Origin: an uncultured Myxococcales bacterium
GTDB lineage: Bacteria > Myxococcota_A > UBA9042 > DTJE01
Reading direction: 5' to 3'
DNA: 64,000 nt
Assembly (NCBI GenBank): GCA_937975765.1
Contig: CALJUR010000107.1
Coordinates: 1 to 64,000, forward strand
Shown: one piece after another, positions 57,797 to 64,000 of the stretch
How positions within the stretch are numbered: position 1 is the stretch's first letter
How the letters are laid out: each line of letters opens with the position of its first letter
Notes under the pieces: generated by a model
The model's database searches: none
What the model was told of the DNA's origin: nothing
What the model saw: only the letters and a program-made list of their open reading frames with translations
Position numbers and translations under genes: made by a program

Positions 57797-59620
57797 ATGC
57801 AAGAGGTCGTCCGCTTTCTGCAAGAGCATCCGCCCTGGCGGGACCTGCCTGCGGAGTCCATCCGCAGGGTGGCCCAACGGATCGAGATCGAGTTCTTCCC
57901 CCGGGGCGGCCGGGTCCTCTCGGCCGGCGACCGGGCCCCGTCCGCCCTGATCCTCGTCCGCAGCGGTTCCGTCCAGGCGTCCTTCCCTTCCCCGGGGCCC
58001 GGTCCCGGCGTGGACCGGTTCTCCGAGGGCGATGCGGTCGGGCTGGATGCCTTCGTGCAACGGCGGACGCCGGACGTCGATTTCACGGCCCTGGAGGACA
58101 CCCTGGCGTACCTCGTGCCCCGGGACGTCCTGGAGCCTGTCGCCGACCTGCCCCCGGTGCGCCGGTTCCTGTCGGGCTCTCCCGGGGAGAGGGTGCGGGA
58201 AGCCCTGTGGTGCGCCGGCGCCGCGGACGCTTCCGTATCGCCGGCCGTGACCGTCGGCGATCTCCTGTCGCGTCCCCTGGCCAGTTGCCCGCCCGGCACC
58301 TCGATCGCCGAGGCTGCGCGCAGGATGAAGGACGAGCACGTCGGAAGCCTGGTCGTCCTTGGCGATTCCCCCGGCATCGTCACCGACCGGGACCTGCGCG
58401 ACCGCGTCCTGGCATGCGGGATGGACCCGGGCCTCCCGGTGGACCCGGTCTGCTCGCGCCCCCTGCTGACCCTGCCGTTCGAATCGACCCTTCCCGAGGC
58501 CTTCGAAAGGATGGTCGAGACGGGGGTGGGACACCTCCCGATCCTCCGCGACGGCGCCCTGGTCGGCATCGTGTCGGACTCCGACCTCCTGCGCCGCCAG
58601 TCCCGCAGCCCCCTGCTGCTGCGGGGCCTGCTGCAGCGGATCCGAGATGCCGGTGACGCCGCGGCCTGGGTCCGGCAGGCGGGGGATTCCCTGCAGGGGA
58701 TGATCGATTCGGGCGCCGATGCACCGGCCGTGGGCCGCATCGCGGCGATCGCCTCCGACGCCCTCCTGGAAGGGTTCGTGGACCAGGTCCGCTCGCGCCT
58801 GGGCGACGCGCCGTGCCGATGGGCCTGGCTGGCCACCGGGTCGGAAGGTCGCCGGGAAGCCGCCTGGCCTCCCACGCGCGCGGGATTCGTCCTCTTCGAG
58901 GAAGACGCCGCCCGGGAGGGCATCGAGTGGTGCGCCGCCCTGGCCGCGGACGTCTCGACTCGTCTCCTCGAATCGGGTCTTCGCCCTGCCGGGAGCGCCC
59001 CCGATCCCTCGACCGCGGAAGGGAAGGGACCGGCCTCCCGCGCCGCCCTGTCCGCGATCGCGTCCGGGCCCCCGGTCCTCCTCGCCTCCCTGCTGGATGC
59101 ACGGCAGGTCGCGGGGAACCTCGCGGCCCGGTCGTTCCTGTCCAGCCTGGCCGACACCGCACGGGCCTCGAGACCCCCCGACGGGCCGGTCGCCCGGATC
59201 TTCCCCGATCCCCCCCGGGCCATCTTCCGGAACCAGGTGCTGGAAAGGGACGGGCGGCTGGACGAACGCCTGGACCTGGACGGCAGGTGTCTCGATCTCC
59301 TGCGCAGCCTCGCACGCCGCCTGGCGCTGAGGGGGGCCATCGCCGATACGGCCACCCCGGTCCGCCTGTCCCGGTCCGGGGAACTGGGCCTGCTGGAACC
59401 GGCCGTCGCCGCGGACCTGGCGGACGCATGGCGGTACCTGGACGGCCTTCGCCTGCGCCTGTCGGGAATCCGCCCCCTCCCATCGGAGGGATTCCTGGAC
59501 CCCGGCCGGATTCCTTCCGCCGAACGCCGGGTCCTGCGGGACGCGTTCGAGGTCATCCGCCGGGGCACGGCCGCCGCCCTGGACGCGGCCGGCAGACGGG
59601 AGGCAGCGTGGACCACCTGA
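57797..59620 (+). CDS. cNMP-binding, CBS-pair, DUF294 protein with degenerate nucleotidyltransferase site
   Basis: This is a 607-residue soluble regulatory protein. Residues about 20-105 form a cyclic-nucleotide-binding-like domain (GGRVLSAGDRAPSALILVRSG in part). A CBS pair spans about 150-275 (VGDLLSRPLASCPPGTS, SPGIVTDRDL, VGIVSDSDL). The DUF294 nucleotidyltransferase, GlnD-like, follows near residue 345 as GSEGRREAAWPPTRAGFVLF. Intact relatives read GSxxRxEQTLxTDQDNAL, so the acidic metal-binding residues are lost here. The DUF294 C-terminal helical domain follows. A TACAAT box (57771-57776) and AGGAG precede ATG 57797. It overlaps the exonuclease gene by 13 bases. It is likely a signal receptor without catalysis. 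Confidence 0.82.
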   Translation: MQEVVRFLQEHPPWRDLPAESIRRVAQRIEIEFFPRGGRVLSAGDRAPSALILVRSGSVQASFPSPGPGPGVDRFSEGDAVGLDAFVQRRTPDVDFTALEDTLAYLVPRDVLEPVADLPPVRRFLSGSPGERVREALWCAGAADASVSPAVTVGDLLSRPLASCPPGTSIAEAARRMKDEHVGSLVVLGDSPGIVTDRDLRDRVLACGMDPGLPVDPVCSRPLLTLPFESTLPEAFERMVETGVGHLPILRDGALVGIVSDSDLLRRQSRSPLLLRGLLQRIRDAGDAAAWVRQAGDSLQGMIDSGADAPAVGRIAAIASDALLEGFVDQVRSRLGDAPCRWAWLATGSEGRREAAWPPTRAGFVLFEEDAAREGIEWCAALAADVSTRLLESGLRPAGSAPDPSTAEGKGPASRAALSAIASGPPVLLASLLDARQVAGNLAARSFLSSLADTARASRPPDGPVARIFPDPPRAIFRNQVLERDGRLDERLDLDGRCLDLLRSLARRLALRGAIADTATPVRLSRSGELGLLEPAVAADLADAWRYLDGLRLRLSGIRPLPSEGFLDPGRIPSAERRVLRDAFEVIRRGTAAALDAAGRREAAWTT

Positions 59621-60318
59621 CGCGATGGCGTCGCCGGCGCGCCCTGTCCCGCCCCGGTGTCCCCGACGACGTTCGCCGGTTCCTGGGCTCGTCCTGGCCG
59701 GATGCCGGGCTTCTCTGGCGCCATGCCCCGTTCACCGCGCTGGACCTGGAGACCAGCGGGCTGGATCCCCGCCGCGACCAGATCCTCGCCGTCGGGATGG
59801 TGGACATCGACCACGGCCGCGTCCGCTTGGAGACGGCCTTCGACACGCTGGTCTCGCCCCCGCCGGGCCACGTCGTCGGCGTCTCCTCGATCCGCGTGCA
59901 CGGGCTGCTCCCGGATCGGCTGGCCCGGGCACCGTCGATCGGCGAGGTGCTGCCCGTGCTGGCCCGGCGCCTGCAGGGCAGGGTGGTGGTCGTCCACGTC
60001 GCCGACATCGACCGCCCGTTCCTGGACCGGGCCTTCCGTGCAGCGTGGGGATGCGGCGCGTGGATGCCCCTCCTGGACACCGCGCGCATCGCGGCCTGGT
60101 TCGACGACCAGCCTCTTCTGGGCACGGGGCGGCGGCCCGACGAGCCCCTGATGCGGCGCCTGCCGGACATCGCCCGGTCGATGGGGGTTCCCGTCGGCCG
60201 CCAGCACGACGCGTTCGAGGACGCGTTGACCTGCGCCCAGTTGCTGCTGGCGCTGGCGACGCGCCTGGAAGCCATGGGGATGGGAACGCTGGGCGCCCTG
60301 CGACGCGTGGGGACCTGA
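59608..60318 (+). CDS. DnaQ-like 3'-5' exonuclease
   Basis: This is a 236-residue DEDDh exonuclease. The first motif FTALDLETSGLDPRRDQILAVG has the Asp-x-Glu pair, VVVHVADIDRPFLDRAF has the second Asp, and the last motif GRQHDAFEDALTCAQ carries His and Asp. It resembles the proofreading epsilon subunit but has no beta-clamp-binding motif that I can see. GTG 59608, preceded by GGGAGGC, begins 13 bases inside the upstream DUF294 gene, so the two are coupled. A DUF294-plus-exonuclease pair beside a solute symporter is a recurring arrangement in proteobacteria; nucleotide turnover or a regulatory RNase/DNase role is possible. Confidence 0.87.
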   Translation: MDHLTRWRRRRALSRPGVPDDVRRFLGSSWPDAGLLWRHAPFTALDLETSGLDPRRDQILAVGMVDIDHGRVRLETAFDTLVSPPPGHVVGVSSIRVHGLLPDRLARAPSIGEVLPVLARRLQGRVVVVHVADIDRPFLDRAFRAAWGCGAWMPLLDTARIAAWFDDQPLLGTGRRPDEPLMRRLPDIARSMGVPVGRQHDAFEDALTCAQLLLALATRLEAMGMGTLGALRRVGT

Positions 60319-60339
60319 CCCGGTTGAACGGGAGGAGTG

Positions 60340-63237
60340 ATGAACTGGAAGGGATTCGTGTTCCGCATCCTGCTGCCGACCGGCCTGGCGGTGGCGCTGT
60401 TCCTGGCCCTCCTGTTCGCGATCCTGCTGCCGGACGTCGAGCGGAACCTCCTGGACCGCAAGCGCGAACTGATCCGCGAACTCACCCGGTCCGCCGTGTC
60501 GGTCCTGAAGGAGTACGAGGCGGAGGAGCGCACCGGCCGGATGTCGCGCGACGAGGCGCAGGCCTCCGCAATCGCCCGGATCCGGGACCTCCGTTACGGC
60601 CCCGAGGACAAGGACTACTTCTGGATCACCGACACGCTGCCGCGGATGATCATGCACCCGTTCCGCAGCGACCTCGACGGCAAGGACGTCTCGGGCTTCA
60701 CCGACCCCAACGGCAACCGGGTGTTCGTCGAGTTCGTGCGCCGCGTCCGCGAGTCCGGCAGCGGCTATGTCGACTACGTCTGGCAGTGGAAGGACGACCC
60801 GGCCAGGCTGGTTTCCAAGGAGTCCTACGTGCAGGGCTTCCCGCCCTGGGGCTGGGTCATCGGCACCGGGATCTACACCGACGACGTCCGCGCCGAGATC
60901 TCCGCCCTGACCGACCGGATGGTCCGGGTCTCGGCGGCCTTCATGGGGATCGTGTCCCTGATCCTCCTCTTCGTCGCGCTGCAGAGCCTGCGGTTCGAGC
61001 GCCAGCGCGGCAGCGCCGAGTCCGCCCTGCGCGAATCGCACGAACGGTACCGTGCGCTGGTCGAGGCCTCCACCGAGGGAACCCTGATGGTCCTGGAGGG
61101 TCGCTGCGCCTACAGCAACCCCGTCCTGCAGCAGATGCTGGGCCGCGATGCGGACTCCCTTGCCAACCTCGAGTTCCGGGACCTTTCGGCCGACCCGCAG
61201 GACGATCCCTCGATGCGGTACGTGGACGACGTGCTGCAGGGACGACCCGCACCCACGCAGTTCGAGGCCCGGTTGAAGCACTCGGACGGGACCCTGGTCG
61301 AGGTGCTGCTGACCGCCACCCGGATCGTCGTCAGCGACCGGGTCGGCGTGATCGTCACCGCCCGGGACGTCGGCCGTTCGAAGAAGGTCGAGGCCGAACT
61401 GGGCGAAAGCCGCGAGCGTTACCAGGCCCTGCGCGAGGCGATCGGCATCGGGATCTTCCGGACCACGGCCGGTCGACGCGGCCACCTGCTGGAGATCAAC
61501 CCCGCGGGCCGCGGCATCTTCGGCTTCCCGGACGACCCTGCCGCCTCGGGTATCGCCTTGATGGACCTCTGCTTCGACCCCGAGGATCGGGCCGCCATCC
61601 TGGACACCCTGTCCCGGGACGGCCGGATGAGGGACCGCGTGCTGCGCATCCGCCGCCTGGACGGCCAGTCCCGGACCGTCCGCGTGTCGGCGGTCCTGGT
61701 CCGCGACGAGGGCGGCTTCCCCCGCTATTGCGACGGCCTGGTCGAGGACATCACCGAGGCGCGACGCCACGACGCCGGGCGCGAGGCGCTGATCGAGGAA
61801 CTGCAGACCTCGCTGCGGTTCCTGGACGACCCGGTCTCGCTGCGGTCCGCGCCCGTGGTTTCGTGCCCGATGGACACCCCTGCCACCCGCGCCGCCATCG
61901 CGATGACCCGCGCCTCCCGCGATGCCATCCTGGTGACCGGCGCCGCCGGGGCGCCCGTCGGGATCGTGACCGATCGGGACTTCCGGGAACGGATCGTGGC
62001 GGAAGGCAGCGATCCGAATCGCCCCGTGTACGAGGTCATGACCGCCCCGGTCGCCGCGATCGATGAAGGTTCGCCCACCTGGCAGGCCCTGTTGCGGATG
62101 CGCCAGCGCGGGGCCCGGCACCTGGCCCTGAAGGACGCCTCCGGCCGGGTCACTGGACTGGTGGCCTCCGACGACCTGGTCGCATTCCACGGGTACTCGT
62201 CGGCAGTGCTGGTCCGCGACATCGGCAGGGCCCGATCCCCCGAGGAGGCCTCCGCCGTCCGGCAGCGCCTGCCCGTCCTGGTCAAGGCGCTGGCGGACTG
62301 GGGCGCGCGGCCACGGACCGTGACCCGGGTCATCAGTTCCGTCTCGGACGCGATCACGTCCCGCCTGATCGAACTGGCCCTGGCCGACCTGGGACCGGCC
62401 CCGTCCCGGTTCGCCTTCCTTTCGCTGGGCAGCGCGGGACGCGAGGAGCAGACCCTTGCGACCGACCAGGACAACGCGCTGTTGTACGAGGACGTCCCTT
62501 CCGATCGCGCGGAGGAGGCAGCCGCCTGGTTCCTTCGCCTGTCGGGAAGGGTCTGCGACGGCCTGAACGAGGCCGGCTACGCGTGGTGCCCCGGCGACGC
62601 GATGGCCCGCAACCCGAAGTGGTGCCAGCCCCTGTCGCGATGGAAGGACCTCTTCTCCCGCTGGATCCGCATGGGAACCCCCCAGGACCTCCTGTCCGTG
62701 AACATGTTCTTCGATTTCCGCCCCGTCCACGGCGAGGCCTCCCTGGCGACCGATCTGCGCAGGCACATCGACGAGGAACTGGCCTCCCACCCGGCCTTCT
62801 TCGTCCAGTTCGCCCAGAACGCCCTTCTGTACAAGCCCCCGGTCGGCATGTTCGGGAAGATCCTCACCGGTTCGGAGGGCTCGCAGGCCGGCACCTTCAG
62901 CGTCAAGGAAGCGCTGATGCCGATCGTGAACTTCGCGCGCCTGTATGCCCTGCGCCACGGAGTCGACCCGACCGGGACCCTCGAACGCCTGCACCGCCTG
63001 CGCGACGCACGCGTGCTGACCTCGTCCTCCCACGCCGAGGTCACCGCCGCCTACGACGTCCTGATGGAACTGCGGCTGCGCAGCCAGGCCGCGCTCGCGG
63101 TGGAGGGCGGATCGCCGGGCAACGGGATCAATCCCCGCGACCTGTCCGACCTGGAGGAGGCCATGGTCCGCAAGGCCCTGGCCCAGGTATCGCTGCTCCT
63201 GAAGAAGATCTCTTTCGACTTCCTGGGCTCGGCCTGA
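60340..63237 (+). CDS. membrane sensor with Cache, two PAS, CBS pair and intact DUF294 nucleotidyltransferase
   Basis: This is a 965-residue protein. A membrane helix near residues 7-30 precedes an extracytoplasmic Cache domain (about 35-190, with DKDYFWITDTLPRMIMHPF and GWVIGTGIYTDD, like single Cache sensors of organic acids), then a second helix near 200-222. Two PAS domains (about 228-350 and 365-480), a CBS pair (about 500-625) and a DUF294 nucleotidyltransferase follow. GSAGREEQTLATDQDNALL (about 697) retains all expected acidic residues. GGAGG supports ATG 60340. Cache domains with this motif often bind short carboxylates, and the next genes encode an ActP-like symporter, so it may sense the transported substrate. 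Confidence 0.83.
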   Translation: MNWKGFVFRILLPTGLAVALFLALLFAILLPDVERNLLDRKRELIRELTRSAVSVLKEYEAEERTGRMSRDEAQASAIARIRDLRYGPEDKDYFWITDTLPRMIMHPFRSDLDGKDVSGFTDPNGNRVFVEFVRRVRESGSGYVDYVWQWKDDPARLVSKESYVQGFPPWGWVIGTGIYTDDVRAEISALTDRMVRVSAAFMGIVSLILLFVALQSLRFERQRGSAESALRESHERYRALVEASTEGTLMVLEGRCAYSNPVLQQMLGRDADSLANLEFRDLSADPQDDPSMRYVDDVLQGRPAPTQFEARLKHSDGTLVEVLLTATRIVVSDRVGVIVTARDVGRSKKVEAELGESRERYQALREAIGIGIFRTTAGRRGHLLEINPAGRGIFGFPDDPAASGIALMDLCFDPEDRAAILDTLSRDGRMRDRVLRIRRLDGQSRTVRVSAVLVRDEGGFPRYCDGLVEDITEARRHDAGREALIEELQTSLRFLDDPVSLRSAPVVSCPMDTPATRAAIAMTRASRDAILVTGAAGAPVGIVTDRDFRERIVAEGSDPNRPVYEVMTAPVAAIDEGSPTWQALLRMRQRGARHLALKDASGRVTGLVASDDLVAFHGYSSAVLVRDIGRARSPEEASAVRQRLPVLVKALADWGARPRTVTRVISSVSDAITSRLIELALADLGPAPSRFAFLSLGSAGREEQTLATDQDNALLYEDVPSDRAEEAAAWFLRLSGRVCDGLNEAGYAWCPGDAMARNPKWCQPLSRWKDLFSRWIRMGTPQDLLSVNMFFDFRPVHGEASLATDLRRHIDEELASHPAFFVQFAQNALLYKPPVGMFGKILTGSEGSQAGTFSVKEALMPIVNFARLYALRHGVDPTGTLERLHRLRDARVLTSSSHAEVTAAYDVLMELRLRSQAALAVEGGSPGNGINPRDLSDLEEAMVRKALAQVSLLLKKISFDFLGSA

Positions 63238-63315
63238 CCGTCCCCCGGTCCTCGTTACGGATCTTCCTGCCCCTATTAGAGACATTCTGCCACATCAGAT
63301 GACGCAATATTTGCC

Positions 63316-63345
63316 TTGACCTGGTTTTCCATCCACCCCTATATT
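63316..63345 (+). promoter_or_regulatory. strong sigma-70-type promoter of the symporter operon
   Basis: TTGACC (63316-63321) and TATATT (63340-63345, each five of six) are separated by 18 bases, in an AT-rich island (63280-63365). About 75 bases of leader lie before the DUF485 start; no clear riboswitch or operator is recognised in it. Confidence 0.6.
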
Positions 63346-63427
63346 GTCCGACATCATTTCCTGACCGCTTCTGGCGGAATTCCCGGCAGACGGTGTGCAG
63401 AAGGGGCCATCAAAGGAGGTAGGGCGG

Positions 63428-63715
63428 ATGCTCCACGAGCCTGCGGCCAGGCAGGGCCACGACCCGGCATCGCGGTACAAGACCCGACTGGGAGTCTGGA
63501 TGTTCCTCGTCTACGCGCTGATCTACGCGGGGTTCGTCGGGATCAACCTCCTGTGGCCCTCCGCCATGGGCAGCACCGTCCTGATGGGCCTGAACCTGGC
63601 CGTGGTCTACGGCTTCGGCCTGATCGTCATCGCCCTGATCCTCGCGGTCATCTACAACTCCGCGTGCGTGAAGGAAGAGAAGCGCCTGGAAGGCGGCCGC
63701 GGCGGGGAGGGCTAA
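63428..63715 (+). CDS. DUF485 membrane protein, partner of the SSS symporter
   Basis: This 95-residue protein has two hydrophobic helices (LGVWMFLVYALIYAGFVGINL and NLAVVYGFGLIVIALILAVIY in part), typical of DUF485, with a Lys/Glu/Gly-rich C-terminus. DUF485 proteins are usually encoded directly before ActP/YjcG-type acetate and monocarboxylate symporters, as here. AAAGGAGGT supports ATG 63428. The symporter ATG follows the stop by only three bases, so the two are co-translated. Confidence 0.88.
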   Translation: MLHEPAARQGHDPASRYKTRLGVWMFLVYALIYAGFVGINLLWPSAMGSTVLMGLNLAVVYGFGLIVIALILAVIYNSACVKEEKRLEGGRGGEG

Positions 63716-63718
63716 ACC

Positions 63719-64000
63719 ATGGATTGGATGCCGGTCATCATCTTCATCGCGTTCGTGGGCGCCGTCCTGGGCATGTCCTTCTACTTCGCCCGCAAGGCCC
63801 GATCGGCCGCGGGGTACTACGCCGCCGGCGGGAATATCCACTGGTCGGTCAACGGGATCGCGTTCGCGGGGGACTACCTGTCCGCCGCGTCCTTCCTGGG
63901 CATCTGCGGCATGATCGCCACCGCCGGCTACGACGGGTTCCTGTACTCGATCGGCTACCTGGCGGGCTGGATCGTGGCGCTGTTCGTCGTCGCCGAACCG
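63719..64000 (+). CDS. sodium:solute symporter, ActP-like (partial, cut by window end)
   Basis: The first 94 codons of an SSS-family transporter are present and remain open at the window end. Residues begin MDWMPVIIFIAFVGAVLGM. YYAAGG and the motif FAGDYLSAASFLGICG are typical of ActP and MctC-like acetate and monocarboxylate symporters. ATG 63719 follows the DUF485 stop after three bases. The transported substrate (acetate, propionate, pyruvate or similar) cannot be settled from this part. Neighbouring DUF294-CBS and exonuclease genes form the familiar surrounding cluster. Confidence 0.87.
   Translation, partial: MDWMPVIIFIAFVGAVLGMSFYFARKARSAAGYYAAGGNIHWSVNGIAFAGDYLSAASFLGICGMIATAGYDGFLYSIGYLAGWIVALFVVAEP

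Noticed and set aside
1..64000. Search for tRNA, rRNA, riboswitches, insertion sequences and attachment sites
   Set aside because: No cloverleaf, rRNA-like stretch, transposase motif or flanking inverted repeats were recognised by eye; a covariance-model scan would be decisive.

Overview
The window is about 64 kb of GC-rich (roughly 70% by eye), densely coding bacterial chromosome. It has no recognisable rRNA, tRNA, CRISPR array, transposase or phage gene. Three traits suggest Myxococcota or a neighbouring former deltaproteobacterial lineage: eleven predicted lipoproteins, most with long Asp/Glu/Pro/Val-rich spacers after the lipidated cysteine; MopE-type motifs (CNGxDDxC...VDE); and one secreted hydrolase with a MYXO-CTERM-like tail (Cys-rich segment, membrane helix, basic end). 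The assignment rests on these traits only.

Layout. 0-6 kb: a SAM methyltransferase diverges from an iorA-iorB-ADP-forming acyl-CoA synthetase operon, which should oxidise arylpyruvates to aryl-acetyl-CoA and recover ATP. 6-20 kb: housekeeping and metabolic genes (uridine kinase, UppP, TrpS, a COG2509 flavoprotein, a DEAD-box helicase, an RlmL-like methyltransferase, an OPA/MFS transporter, two HAD proteins) plus one large lipoprotein. 20-30 kb: a secreted S15-type hydrolase, a ferredoxin-nitroreductase fusion, then a compact ethanolamine operon (eutB, eutC and a EutL-EutT fusion) divergent from a GAF-PAS-PAS-GGDEF diguanylate cyclase, and thiD. 30-54 kb: mainly minus-strand secreted and lipid-anchored proteins: two paralogous esterase-like lipoproteins that look circularly permuted, a PIG-L deacetylase, a YdcF-like lipoprotein, a lipase-like protein, a 1222-residue hydrolase, a glycine-rich MopE-type protein, an alpha/alpha-toroid lipoprotein, and an M48 protease, with malic enzyme and a cupin between them. 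54-64 kb: a short tandem repeat, peptidase T, a YhiN flavoprotein, a small esterase, and a cluster of two CBS-DUF294 proteins, a DnaQ-like exonuclease, a DUF485 protein and an ActP-like symporter cut by the window end.

How it works together. The genes suggest a heterotroph living on amino acids (aminotransferase-derived 2-oxoacids through Ior and the ADP-forming synthetase), ethanolamine and short organic acids (symporter plus DUF294 regulators, malic enzyme), with a large set of envelope hydrolases.

The most unusual feature is the EutL-EutT fusion in an operon with no other shell protein, no EutA, and no aldehyde or alcohol dehydrogenase. It may be a cobalamin-handling module for ethanolamine ammonia-lyase rather than part of a microcompartment. 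Also notable are the circularly permuted esterase pair, several apparently leaderless promoters (trpS, DEAD-box helicase, eutB, rlmL), a HAD protein without its nucleophile, an iorA without its ferredoxin domain, and a DUF294 copy that has lost its catalytic acidic residues. No gap between genes exceeds 300 bases.
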